The notes: generated from the sequence alone by a model not told the origin. Shown: positions 23,627 through 35,740, counted from the stretch's first letter. The stretch: DNA of 64,000 nucleotides from Voacanga thouarsii (GCA_026120185.1 JANUWF010001481.1:3326001-3390000); one strand, 5' to 3'. Program-made: numbers and translations.

Positions 23627-25161
23627 ATGGCAAAGACAAAATCTTCAGCTCAAAAAGTAAAGAAGGGTCACAAAACATCTCCGAAGATGAAGAAAAAGAG
23701 TTTGGGTTCAAGCAAAGCAAAAGAGAAAGAAATTTCTCCTCTATTGGATTTCTCCGCATCTTACTATGATTCCTCTGAGTTGTCTCCAGAACAAATGAGT
23801 ACTAAACATCAGGTACCTTACTTCATTGACTCTCAATGCGAAACTGAGTATAATGATTAGGTGTCGAGGAACAGGACGGTTATCTCTGGTTACCGTGTTA
23901 ATCATTTTGCTTTTTTGAATCTATCAAATATTATAGATATGTTTGATCACATAGGATGGGGTAGTTTACTGACTGTTGATATGAAATTATTCACTTCTCT
24001 TGTCTTGAAATTTTATGCTAATTTAAGAAAAGGTAGACTTGAGGAAACTAAGGGTGGATTCATGATTCGGTGGTATGTGTTGAGGGTGAAAGGCAAAGAC
24101 ATTGAGTTTGATCATAAACTGTTGAATAGGTTATGTGATGTGAGAGATGCTAGGATTTAATACTTTAAGTTGAATAAGTTTCCTGAAGGAAATGATATTT
24201 TTGTTTTGAAAAATTTTGAGAAAATCTTCACTGGTGGGAAGAACTTTGGAAATTCTGGAAACAGAAGCACAAAATGGCTTAATGGGGTTGGATGAATTTT
24301 GCACCATATGGTGTCTACCATGGTGGTACCTAGCTATGGACATGAAACCTCTATAAGCATTCTACAGATGGTAATTATGTTGGCTCTAGCAAAGGGTAGG
24401 CAGATGAACTTCGGGTTTTTAGCAACAAAATTGATGTTGCAATCAAGGAACACTTCAAGTAAAGCTCTGCCTTATGGAAATTTGTTGACCAAAGTGTTTA
24501 GTTATTTTCAAGTTGATTTAAATTCTACTCCTAGTGATCCATCTAAGACAAATGTTTACAGCTTTGATTCCTTTGCAAGGATGGGTTATGTGAGGGAAAA
24601 GAGCGAATGGAAACTGCTGTGAGATATTGTGGGAAAGGAAATGGAAAATTTGATAAAGATCAAAGATGAAGGAAAGTCTATTCCTAGTGTAGGAACAAAA
24701 AGGAAAATTGATGATGTTCTTCAAGCAGAATCTTCTACCAAAGGAAAAGATCAGGATGTAGGTTTATCCGAGAGTATACCAAGTGCAATTAATTCTTTAG
24801 CTGTAAAATTAGACCTTTTCAGCTATGAAATTCATAGTCTTTGAAACAAAATATTTGCAGTTGAAATGTCTACTAAAACTACTGTACCAATATCTTCCCC
24901 AACAATATCTGCTTAAGAAAAGGATGAACCTGTCTTAAAGGAAGAATTTGATCTGCCTACTGCAGAAAAAGATCATACTCCTGAACCAGTTCAAAGACCA
25001 TTTCCAATCAAGGAAATAGTAGCTCCTCCTGCTTCTCCTAAGCCAAAATCTTCTAGAAAGTGATAGAAGTATGTTGTCATAAAGAGAAAATCCAATAAAA
25101 TTGCGGGTCAACACTCTAAGAAGGGTGTTGGTTTGAAAGCTGAAATGATTAATATCTCTTA
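23627..25161 (+). pseudogene. SIRE extra ORF after pol (envelope-like)
   Basis: From the ATG at 23627 one frame can be followed for about 510 codons with no frameshift, broken by about eight stops (including 23858, 24158, 24293, 24620, 24842, 24914 and two at 25062-25067). The N-terminus is very basic (MAKTKSSAQKVKKGHKTSPK). The middle (SRNRTVISGYRVNHFAFLNL, IDMFDHIGWGSLL, LVLKFYANLRKG, VLRVKGKDIEFD) resembles the putative plant transposon protein domain seen in the third ORF of Sireviruses. The C-terminal part is rich in Lys, Glu, Pro and Ser. Position after pol and before the AAAGGGGGAGA tract fits the Sirevirus plan. An envelope role is a name from the family; I see no signal peptide or clear transmembrane segment, and the true function is unknown. 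Confidence 0.75.
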
Positions 25162-26300
25162 GGCAGATCTGTTGGGCAGAATGATCCTCTAATGATCTCT
25201 CAAACAATTTACTTTCTGCAAATTTGAACAATTTACTTTTCTGTTTTTAGATTATACTTTGGGATAATTGTTGCTGCTTTTGGATACTTGTTTATTTTCA
25301 GCATCTTTCTTATTTCCTATCTGTTTATGTTCTGCTCTCTTTCTAATATTCTTCTTTTTGATTGATGACAAAGGGGGAGAAAAAGATGGACTGTATAACT
25401 AATAATATATGGAAATATCTGGACTGGTGATATATGGAAACAAGATGGACTATATGACTGATGATATATGGAAATATCTAGATTGATGATATATGGAAAA
25501 AAGATAGACTGTATGACTAATGATATTTGGAAATATCTGGGATCTGAACTGAACTGCATGAACTATTACTGATATAAACTGTTATGAACTGATATGATTT
25601 GATCTAAACTGCATAAATAACTGGCTGATTTACTGGATATAATTATTGAAAATCTTCTGCTTTAATAGTTGGAATAATTTTCTGACTAAACTTCTGCTTA
25701 TGACATTTAGTTTATGGTTACTCAATTTTTATTCAAAAATATTTTCTTTATGTTAAAAGTATCTTTGAGACTAGATTCTATGATAAAATCAAAATTTTAG
25801 TCAGATAGATTCTTTTAAACATTCTTTGAAAAAATAAAAAAATCTATTATCTCGTGTATTGTGTCAGGGGGAGTTTTTGGACTCAGATTTTCTTGATCCA
25901 AACAAATATTCTTCTAAGAAGTCATATTAAATTAAGAACATACCTTTTTGGACTTCCAAAATATGTATCCAAAATGGATTTCTGAAAAAGATTTGTTTTA
26001 TACATACTTGCAAAACTGTTTTAGACACACATTTTGGACGCACAAATCTTGATCTCTGCTTTTCCCTCTTATGTTAAAATGCTCATATAAGTAAATATTT
26101 AGGGGGAGCATCTTATCGTATGACTTGTCTGCTATCTCTTCTTTGTCAAATCATTTTAAATATTCATATAGAGATATAAAAGGCTTTAGGTTCATTGAGT
26201 TATCCTTACAAGCTAATGTCTGAAAATCATCTATTTCATGAGCTCTCTTTGAGACCTATACTGTGAGATTTGTGTTTTGTGGCCTAGAAGGCTTAATTGT
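25162..26300 (+). mobile_element. SIRE 3' untranslated region with polypurine tracts
   Basis: Non-coding 3' part of SIRE. Three polypurine signals are visible: GACAAAGGGGGAGAAAAAGA near 25367-25386, CAGGGGGAG near 25865, and TTTAGGGGGAGCA near 26098. Several such tracts before the 3' LTR are a recognised Sirevirus feature. A 59-bp tandem repeat lies at 25383-25540. The 3' LTR itself should begin here but its first 840 bases are missing. Confidence 0.75.
25383..25540 (+). repeat. 59-bp tandem repeat in SIRE 3' UTR
   Basis: Units begin AAGATGGAC or AAGATAGAC at 25383, 25442 and 25501 (2.7 copies). Each includes GATATATGGAAATATCT-like sequence. The array starts inside the first polypurine tract. 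Confidence 0.85.
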
Positions 26301-26410
26301 GAGTATTGAGTAAGAATGTCAAAATGGTAATTTTTGCTTGAAGTGAAAATAGGGAGATAGTTTGAGGATTAAATTGGAAAAATATTTTAGAGAGAAAATA
26401 AGAACAAGAG

Positions 26411-26480
26411 TTGCTGTAGTTTAGTGGTTAGAGCTTTGGAATTAATTCTTGAGGTCTTGGGTTCAAATCCCATCATTGGA
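26411..26480 (+). other. tRNA-like unit in LTR C'
   Basis: TTGCTGTAGTTTAGTGGTTA starts a unit that resembles the 5' half of a plant tRNA gene, closest by eye to tRNA-His. GGTTCAAATCC at 26460-26470 is a good B box. Between AGTGG and GTTC there are 33 bases, the spacing of a real tRNA gene. The anticodon stem and acceptor stem do not pair well, so a working tRNA is unlikely. Confidence 0.55.
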
Positions 26481-28116
26481 ATTTTAGCATGATTAAATTT
26501 TATTTTTGCTTTGGAATGTTGTATTTTCGGTCTTACGTGCTTTAGAGTAGAGTAGAGGTATTGTCCTAGGGGAGACATGATAGGAGTACCCTAATCCTAT
26601 TCTTGTGCCCTACACAAAACTCCTAAGAGAATTCATTCTTCCTTGATCCTTAATTTTCCTAAATTCTCAATTCGTTAGATTTGTCACATTTGTTCTAGCC
26701 AATTTCATTCCAGAACTTTCAGTAAAGTGTTGTGGCATTGAAGGTTCAAAATGTCTTAGTGAAAGACATCTTATGGACCGAAAATGTGGAAGAGATAGGG
26801 AAGGATTCCAAGAGAATTAATTCCCCTAGTGAACCTTCTAAACTTCATTCTAGCTAGGTTCATTTTCCTTCATGTAATGAACTGAAATTTTTCAGCTTCT
26901 TGTGCCTTCAAGGTGTCGAAATTCTCAGCTATTATTCCCTCCCAAATGCTGCTAGGAAATGGCCCTTTGATCAGCTTGAAATCTAAATTTTTCTGGCCAT
27001 TTTCGGACTGCACAAATGCTGTGCAAAACCAGAAAAATTTCTGGTTAAAATCGCAGCTTAGGTGGTCTTAAACCAAGCTGATTTTTTCTAATTTTCTCCC
27101 AGCTCCTTAGCCACGTTTTTCCTCCATGAAGAAAGCTGGAAACCAGCCTTGAAAGACCTCTGAAATCCCCTTAAAATCTTCTACAAAATCGACTGAACAA
27201 TGGCAGAAAATCTACCCAGAAATTCTTTCCAACTTGTGAAAATCATTTGACAGAATTTTCCAGCTTTGTTTTCCATTCTAGCCCTGGCCGAAACTTCATC
27301 TTGCTTTTGCACAAACCTTTCTTAAACAGCCATGAACTGAACTCCATTGTCTTCTCCAAGCTTTTGCATGAAAATCAGACATGGCTGCCCGAAAATATCT
27401 CCAACAAATCACTGCAATCATGCCTTGATTGAATACCAAAATTCTAGCAATATTAATTTAGCAACCTTCCATAAAATGTCCCTCAAACAGCTAGACCTTT
27501 CCTTCACCATTGCACTCCTTCCTTTCGGCCACCATTAACCTTCTTTACTCAGCTTTCATCCAGCCAAAAACACTGATCAAACAGCCGGCCATCACAGCTT
27601 TCAAAAGCTCCCTATTGATCAAGATATTCTCAACATATTTTGTTTCCAAATTTGATTCACTAAATTATTCTTTTAGGATTTCAACAACCAACCTTTCCTT
27701 TTCCTATCAAACCAAAAAATTCAATTGCCAAAACTCCTCAAAGAGTTCGGCCAACCCTAATCCCTAAGAATTTCGGCAGCTTCAACCAAAACTCTCTCCA
27801 TTCTCTTCAACCTTCAAGCACACATAGAACACCAAGAACACCTACTCCTTCTTTCGTCTAATACCTCTCCAAACCACTTCAAACTTCTTTCAAAAATTCC
27901 AGATTTCATCTACTCACTTCTGTGAGTTCATCCATACCATTTTTAATATCAAACTCCAAAATCCAACTTGCTCTTTTGGATAAAAAAAATCAAAATTGTT
28001 GTGAAGGTTCAAGAACACCTTCAAGGTAGGTTTGTTCAATCAACTTCATCTTCACTAATCTTTGATCTCTAATGAATATGTATATGAATAAACATGCTAA
28101 TGGACTTTCTTCTTCT

Positions 28117-28120
<4 letters not shown>

Positions 28121-28165
<45 letters not shown>
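28121..28165 (+). repeat. TC microsatellite
   Basis: About 22 uninterrupted TC dinucleotides inside LTR C'. The pyrimidine-rich context begins at about 28109. Confidence 0.95.
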
Positions 28166-28168
<3 letters not shown>

Positions 28169-29484
28169 CCGAATGACTTCTTCACCAATGATCATGCTTT
28201 CTTCATCTCCCTTGGACGGATTTAGATATCTAGGAGTTGAGATCCATTTGAAACTCCTTCAAGGTACTCATCAATCAAGTAAGTCCCTTCAACCCTCTTT
28301 TTAGGCTCTAGATTCATATCTCTAGGATGATATTGGAAGGAGATGGGCTATGAGTGTGGTTTAAGCATGTGTTGTTGTGATGAGTTGAGTTTGAAGCATG
28401 AATGAATATGTGAATATGATGGAGTTGGGGTTGATGCATGTGATGATTTATCTTGGATGATATTATGATGTTTTAGGGTTTAATGCATGACTCCATGTTG
28501 AGAGTGATATATGTGATCGAGCATGTTAGAGATTATGTCACATTTGGTGAATAGAATTTATATTCAAGTATGATTGTTGAAGCCATGATTATGTTTATGC
28601 TAGTAAAGGTTGGATCATGCCTTGATAAATTTAGATCTATACTTATATTCATGATTTGGATGATTTGATGAATTGGAGGGAGTATAAGTTCATGATTGTG
28701 GTTAGCAATAGGAATATGATCATGATCTAGTTGTCCCTAAGCTAATTTTATTCCTTCAATAAAATATTTAATATTATGATTTTTGCTAGTAATTTCTAAA
28801 AAACCCCAGGAATGGTAGATTTGGATTATTATATATATAATAAGGGTATTTTAGTCAAATAAATATAGCTTTTGCTAGAAAAATAAAATATATAGATATT
28901 ATATAAAATAATAAAGCCTTTTATGAAAATAATCATATCAAGTAAAATGTAATAACTCGCCTTATATTAAGGACTTGCATAGGGTGGACTTGTGTAATAA
29001 AAAAAAAATTAGAGAAGATAGAATATAAAAATAATTTATGATATATTTTATTCCATTATTACTATTATTCATTATTGCTATTTTATATTTATTATCTAAT
29101 ACCAAAATCTCTTGGCAATATTAAATTATAGTATTAATAAAATTAAATAATTATATTGAATTATTATATTATTTTTATCATTATTTATATATGTATATAT
29201 ATGCATATATTATACCTAATCCTATAAAAAATTGACCATTATTAGATTTCTTCTAATTAAGCTTAATTAAGCTAAGTGATATTAGGGAAAGTTAATTAAG
29301 ATTAAGCATATATTAGTCCAAAAATGTTTTAAGAATTTCTTCAAACTTCTAGAGGACCCTACAACCTTCTAGAGCAATCCACAATTCTCTTGAAAAACCT
29401 AGAGAAGTCTCAAGACTTCTAAAAATTGCCTACTCACCCTAGATCTTTTATAAAGTCCAGAATAAGACCAAGGGGAGCAAGCTC

Positions 29485-29493
29485 TATAAATAG
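29485..29493 (+). promoter_or_regulatory. TATA box of LTR D
   Basis: TATAAATAG about 540 bases into the LTR. L1 has the same box and context on the minus strand at 49842-49850 (TATAAATAGGAG). Confidence 0.7.
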
Positions 29494-30239
29494 GAGCAAG
29501 GGGGAGGATTTCGGTCCAAGAGAGAGAGCAGTAAGAAGAGAAGAAAAACAGAGAAAGAGAGGAAGAGAAAACAAAAGAAAGACTAGAAGAGAGAAAGAGA
29601 GAATTTCGGCAGTAAGAGGAAGAAGAGAAGAACCGGTAGCAAGGAGAGGAGGAAAGGAAAAGAAAGAAAAGGAGGGAGCGTTACAGCTTGACTTCATCTT
29701 AGAAAGGTAAAAGATCACTTCTCCAAAACTCAAAAAAATAATACTAGAAGTTGGAAGCTAGCTGCATGTGAATATTGTTGAAGTTAAGTAGTGAAAATTG
29801 TTGATTTTGTGATGGTTAGTTAACCGGTTGGATGAGTGATGAAGTAGACATGATTTTTCAGTTCATTTACTGCATTTTAGAATGATGGTTTGCTGGAATT
29901 TGAACATGAATAATCCTAAGCTTGTCCTAGACTGGTTAGAAAGGATTTGAATCAGGTGATGTGGGTTTGGATGACTAAGAGATCAGAAATACCAAGAATA
30001 ATGTAATCTGCCAAAATTTACTAGTTTGAATAGCTTGGAATAAATAATTCATATGGATAAAAGAGAAATGCTGGATATGAAAACCTATTATAATAATGAT
30101 ATTGGGATGTTAAATGAAGTATTGAAGAGTTTAAATGAGGTAGGGTATGTTGAAGAAACAAGGGGAAATAAGTTAAAACAAGTTGGGTTCCTAAACTGTA
30201 ATTCTGAATCACCAACTTGGAGCAGTAAGTTTAGCTGGA

Positions 30240-30600
30240 AAACTGAACAAAATGGAGAGAGTTTTGAATACCACATGACCTGAAATTGATATAGAAATGT
30301 CTTAGGAGTATTTAGGAAGTGGTTTCACCTCATTTGGACCTGAATTGGAGGAGATATGTATAAAGTACTGGAAAGTGGTGAAACTGAATTCCAAACTCGG
30401 AATAGTGGAATTAACTGAAAAACTGTACAAAATGGGATGGAGTTTATAGGTCTCATGACCTGTAATTGATAAAAGGATATCTTAGGAATATTATGGAAGT
30501 AGCCTCACCTTATTTGGACCTATATTAAATAAGTTATGCGAAGAATGGTGGAGAGTGGTAAAGCTGTAAAACTAGGAAAACCATTAAAAGCATTAATTCA
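30240..30600 (+). repeat. 180-bp tandem repeat in LTR D
   Basis: Two diverged units start AAACTGAACAAAATGG (30240) and AAACTGTACAAAATGG (30420), exactly 180 bases apart. Both contain CATGACCTG, TTAGGA and TTTGGACCT at matching offsets. Confidence 0.75.
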
Positions 30601-32109
30601 TTTATTTCTTTAGAGAGATTATAAAAACCTTATTCGAACCATTAAGAATTTGAAACCATTGAGTAATAACAAAGGGATATACCAATGGTGTAGGTGAATC
30701 AAGTCGAGAGAACACCTTTTAGGTCTAAACATGTGCAACTTCGACCTATTATATAAGGTGAGTCCCTTGATTTTAAAACTTCCATTTGCTATGTGTTTTT
30801 CTGACAAAGTTTAATGTTTCTCTAATATAAACTATGTCTTCTTGATATGATTGAAGCCTATGAATCCAGTCTAATTGATATATACGAAATGTTTTCAATG
30901 AGCTTTCTTTATGCTTAAAATAAGCTTTCTTTATGCTTAATGGCTTCCGAGATGAAATTTATACAATTTTGCTAGCTCTTGAAAATACCCACTCAGGTGA
31001 TGTAAAAGTTTTATAAAATGATGTTTGGCCCTAAGAATGAGTTGTTTTGAATTCCCTTCGGGGAGAGCAGACTCCTTTCAGAGGAGTATATTGATTATGT
31101 AAATAAGTGGTGACGTTGAGTACTCAACAAGGGCTTTGACCTTTGTACTAGCCTTCGTTAGAGCTAGATGAACACAAATAACCTGGTCCAGTTATTGAGC
31201 TTATCTTATTCCGAACGGGGCGACAGGATAATGGAATTAACCATTCTGGATAGCCGTTGTGAGCCCGACAATTGCCTATTGATTGTGATGGTGGGTTATT
31301 CACATAAGACCGAGCGGGGAAACTCGGTGTGTTCAACCCCTTGCCACCTCGATGGTGATTGACGTCAGGATTGGGACCTCTAGCTTATAGTGGCAAGTAA
31401 AAGATCCCTAAGTGCACGGTGAGGTACATTTGTACGTTGCTCACCCTTCCGGCATATCACGGGTGACGTGCTATAAGGCGCAGTCCCTGGCACAAGAGAC
31501 CGTGTAGCTGAAGGCGAAGTTCCTTGAACTTTGCACGCGGGTCGCACTTCCAATTGGGCAAGAATCCGCATTTAATGAATTAGGGGCCATGTGTTTGGAA
31601 GCCACTGTTTTTGGAATGTACATGACAGATTGAACCAAAATTATAAAATAGTACTGTTTTCCTGGCACAAAATTTATTTCAATAAAGAAATTGAAAAATG
31701 TCTTTCTCTTCTGAGAATAACACTAGCACACACGAGACTCACTGAGTATACCACTCACACATGTGTTTGTCTTTTCTATTTTAGGGATTGGAGTTGAAGA
31801 CTAGCGACGGTACTACCCGGACTTTGCCATCTAGCCCTAGTTAGCGAATCTTTTAGCCTGACCTTTGTACATGGATGATGAGACTATTTTGGCTTGTATA
31901 TTTTGGGAACCCTGATGATGTATCTATCACCACTCATGTATTTATAATGAAAGAGTATGTTTCATGTATTTACTTAAGCTTTGACCTATACATGCTTGCT
32001 TTAAGTTTATATCATTATAAAGACCCCTAGTCTGAGGATTCAGACGGGGCGATATCCCACTTGAGTTGGCCCACTACGACAAGAAGAGAATGAGGGATGT
32101 TACATAAAA

Positions 32110-33669
32110 TATTTATTATTAAAATTTAATTATTATCTTTTAACCAAAACCTATTAAAATTTATTTATTATCTTTCAATCAAGACTGATTCAACTTTATT
32201 TTCAACTAATTTTAATTATCAATTATTTTTCAGCAATTAATTATTAATAAATTATTATTTTATCTAATACAAACTAGGACCCTTCATCAAATAAACTCTA
32301 AATTATTTTAGCATGATTTAACCCTTCAACTTATTAGTACCTATTTCCAAAAACACTAAGTATTTTAAATATCAAATTAGTCTTGGCTTATAAACCTTTG
32401 AATTCATTATTTGGCCTTAAAGCTGGGACACTAGAATCATGGTAGTAGTGAGTTGAGTTAGTTTTATTTGTGAAAGTAGATTTTGGCTTGAGTTTGATTG
32501 TGATTTGTATTTACCCCATGCGGGGTTAGGTCAGCTGTTGGAGACCTTTATTGTGAGCAAGGATCAGGTAAGCTCCTGCATAAAACCTATTTGATGCAAA
32601 AATGATTTTTTTTTTTTTTTTTAATGGCAAGCCAAATGTAGAGTGCAAGGACACTCATTTCTGTAAAGGCAATTGAGGATTGACTCCTTTCTTATTTTAG
32701 TCAAACAAATTATTTGGAAATCAATAAGCAGATTTACTCAAACTTAAAACTCCTTCTAAAACTAATTTTGACAAAGACTTTGGAAACCCTTAATTGCCAT
32801 TTTCAAGTAGAACTATGTTTTGTTCATTTTTTTTCCAAGTGGGATAAGTTACGTTGAGTACTCAATATGGGTAGGCTAGTAGTACTAGTTTTGAAGAGCA
32901 AGAGTGAGTCTTCTGGCAGGAGGCCACCTCCAGAAGATAAACTGAACTTAGAGAAATGTCAGTACTACTTAGTCATGCCGGTCCGAGCTAGTAGTTTTAT
33001 TTCAGTCAAGTGACTGTGTTTAGCCGGAATGGACACCCGGTTGTTGTTTGGGTATAGAGAAGGAGAAGTATCTTGCCCGGTAGGCCGATCACCTACCTTT
33101 TGTCAGTCTGCACAAAGTGTCGGTATTCTGACCGGTTATAAGGCCTAACGTGTGGTAACCCATGACCCTTTCTTTTAAGTGGATGGTTTTAATTATTGTG
33201 TATGGCAAGAAAAGCCAAAATGCCACTCTTAGTTTTAACTAACATTTATTGCTTGCTAGTATTTCTCTTATAAAGATTTTATACTTTGCATTCACGAACT
33301 GTTTTCACTCGACACTCAAAGCACACACGGACTTACTGAGATTTTTATCTCATCACCCTTTTTACCATAATTTTAGGTCGATCCTGCTGTGAAGATGAGT
33401 AGCTAGATATCGCCTGCCTTGGAAGATTTTTCTGATAATTGATTTGTGTAGTGCTTTGGGGAGTTGAGAGTGGATAATTTTTATTATGGATTTGTTTTTG
33501 GTATTCTTGGATTTATTCTTAGATTTATTCTTTGGTTGTAATAAATTTTAAGTTAAAGCATTATCTTTATTCCGCTATTTTAGTTGTGTGACTTAGTTAT
33601 AAAGATTCCTTGTCCTTTGGACGAGGGGACATCCCCGGCCCTGGCGGGCCTAGGTAGCAGGGTGTTACA
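32110..33669 (+). repeat. LTR C', right part
   Basis: Continuation of C' after solo LTR D. It contains the palindrome TTGAGTACTCAA (32854-32865), the hairpin TCTTCTGG/CCAGAAGA (32909-32937), TTACTGAGATTT, and the end block GTCCTTTGGAC and GGGGACATCCCC (33612-33636). It ends GCAGGGTGTTACA at 33669 and is followed directly by SIRE 3' LTR sequence (GGGTGAACC). Confidence 0.85.
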
Positions 33670-33959
33670 GGGTGAACCTTGGTGTGATTATTTGATTGAG
33701 AGGTTTTGGAAAACTTAGTATGGTGATCCTCTCTTGTATATGGCACAGTTTGATTTCATTAAGTGGAGTAAATGAAATCTGATTGAAAATCCTTAAATGT
33801 GAGTTTAAGGAAGTGGACGTAGATCTTGATAGATTGAACCACTATTTATTCCTTGTCTCATTTCTTTTCGTTAATCATTTACTACTTTGAGTTTCTTTCT
33901 TTGTCTGAATCTGGATATATATCTAAGAGTTCTTGGATAACTTTTTTGTTACCAAAAAG
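33670..33959 (+). repeat. SIRE 3' LTR, middle fragment
   Basis: It matches the 5' LTR at about 10450-10730. I count roughly 20-25 differences in 290 bases, mostly transitions. The first 840 bases of the LTR are absent on its left, replaced by C'. The fragment stops at 33959 where P2 begins. Confidence 0.9.
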
Positions 33960-35591
33960 TGTTGGGTATCTCACGCATATCATATATGGCACAGCGGACG
34001 AATAAAATGAGATACCATCCCAGGATTTGCATATGTGTGGAAAGCAAGACATAAAGAGAACAAAGGTAACAGCTTTATACCTTTCTTTGATCGTGTAGAA
34101 AACAAAATTTTCTTTCTTCCAGTCGAGGCACGATCCAGTAATCCTTTTAATCAAATACCACGAGAGTTAAGCATCCAACCACTATAATCAGTGTGTGATT
34201 ATCTTTAATAGAAATCCACACAGAGGATGACACTCAAGCACCATGATGTTTATGTGCTAGCATAAACAAGATGGCGGCTAAGGTTAGTCTTGTTTTCAGA
34301 AAAACGAGAGAGAGAGAGAGAGGGAGAGAGAAAAACGAGAGACAGAGAGAGAGAGAAGAGAAAGACGCATGCGCCCTAGGGTTTGGAGTTGTTTTCATAT
34401 GTTCCCCAGCCAGGAATTTCATGCATATATCTTCATATATTACATGAAATCTGCAGGAAAAATACTCCAACTGAGAATTCTAAAACAGTTAGAATTCTCT
34501 AATTGTAATTGGAAACATCAAGTTCTCACAATTACAATTTGGATCATAAATTATAACTAATTATAATTTGTCCACAATAACTTTTCTTTCTCGCAATTAA
34601 CCCCACTATGTTATCAAATAACATCTTGAGTATATAATCCTCTATTGTGTGTGACCTATTAGGTTTCCCAGTCAATTGGTAGCAAACATGAATTAATCCA
34701 AACGTCTTTGGGATTAATAATCCGTAATTAATTAGAATTAATCATATTGATTGTAATCAGGATTGGTTTATTAATTCATCAATTAATAAACTCATATTCC
34801 CAAATTATGAGCGGTATCTAGTAACGCATCATGACCACCCAAGAGTCCAGAAAGTCAAGTGGCTTGACATGAACCCTTCAATAACAAACTACAGTGCAAC
34901 AAACTATAGTTGCCTTGGCCAAGGACTTCTCGAGAAGTAATTCCTACAAGTGACCGTGAGATATTCGCCCATACTATTAGGAGCGGTGAATCCTTTATTG
35001 ACCCTCTCAACTACTTTCGTTTACCTCACAATGTACCCAATATCCATCCTATAGGCAGCCCTCGATCTGGCTCCAGAGATTGGAATCAAAGCACAATGAT
35101 CAGCAAACAAAGTACCTTGGAGATCTCAAGTCTAAGGACACTTGCATGTTTGCTATATTGAGATTATATCACTGGTACTAAATAGTTATCAATGTGATTG
35201 TCTCATAGTTAGGTCATCTAATGAACTTGTTCCATTAACAAGCATCCATGTGTTAACTTTGAGTATCTCAATACTCACGGATATGAGAACCACCGCCTGA
35301 TCAAATCAGGAAGTCTAACATATGCTAGTCTTAACAATGATGTCCAGTCTCATTAATACTACGACTAGGGACTATTTAAGTACTAACACAATACAGTGTA
35401 GTAGGAATCTCATATTATGATCTCTATCTTGATTTCCTTAACACAGTGTTGTACTAGAAACTTTATCTAACAGTTATTTTACACAAAAGTAAACATAAGA
35501 AACTGTAATATAAATAATGTCTTTTTAATTTAAAATAAAAATATGTCATATACAATGTAAAAGTGATTGCCTCTAGAGCATAACACTAACA
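33960..35591 (-). repeat. P2 3' LTR (1632 bp)
   Basis: On the plus strand it runs TGTTGGGTATCTCAC ... CACTAACA, giving TGTTAG...CCAACA on the element strand. The flank AAAAG (33955-33959) pairs with TAAAG (48753-48757); the uninterrupted site in the SIRE 5' LTR (10729-10737) reads CATAAAGTC, so the left copy has one substitution. It lacks about 150 bases present in the 5' LTR (junction near 34892-34905). A GA microsatellite lies near 34307-34350. A tract AACTCCCACTTG (35592-35603), polypurine on the minus strand, lies just inside. Confidence 0.92.
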
Positions 35592-35740
35592 AACTCCCAC
35601 TTGAAGGATTGACATTCACAGAGCATGCAACCGAGACAGTAAAAATGGAGACCAAGAACATTATAGCAGAGTATTGGCACAACATGGTGGGATGAAAATA
35701 TATCTCTTGGAGCCTTAAAAACCTGAAGAACATGGTTGAC
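35592..35740 (-). mobile_element. P2 polypurine tract and 3' untranslated remnant
   Basis: The minus strand reads CAAGTGGGAGTT directly before the 3' LTR, a standard polypurine tract. The other about 135 bases are the element's 3' untranslated region. They are cut at 35740 by the Q2 LTR. Confidence 0.8.

Larger units (their letters stand above)
26301..28947 (+). repeat. LTR C' (Ty3/gypsy type), left part
   Basis: LTR-like DNA to the left of solo LTR D. It carries a tRNA-like unit at 26411-26480 that corresponds to the units in LTR B and LTR C, and a CT microsatellite at 28121-28165. The right half of the same LTR is 32110-33669. No TGTAAYACCCC start is visible, and the SIRE sequence expected at the left boundary (mid-LTR) is absent, so the left end has been lost with flanking DNA. 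The exact start is uncertain by about 150 bases. Predicted frames at 27247-27767 show no domain. Confidence 0.6.
28948..32104 (+). repeat. Solo LTR D (Ty3/gypsy type, 3157 bp)
   Basis: It begins TGTAATAACTCGCC and ends GAGGGATGTTACA, flanked by a perfect 5-bp duplication TAAAA (28943-28947 and 32105-32109). A TATAAATAGGAGC box lies at 29485-29497, followed by a purine-rich stretch. The palindrome TTGAGTACTCAA is at 31116-31127, and the shared end block (TATAAAGACCCC, then the hairpin at 32030-32045) is near its right end. A 180-bp tandem repeat lies at about 30240-30600. L1 and L2 belong to the same type, judged by start, TATA context and length. No internal gypsy genes, so solo. Confidence 0.9.

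Noticed and set aside
26411..26480. A true tRNA gene.
   Set aside because: A and B boxes and spacing are good, but the acceptor and anticodon stems do not pair and related units occur at matching places in other LTRs. Kept as a tRNA-like unit.
29426..29733. Opposing frames of 94 and 99 residues, one Arg/Glu/Lys-rich, one Leu/Ser-rich.
   Set aside because: Both come from a purine-rich stretch after the TATA box of LTR D; low complexity, no domain.
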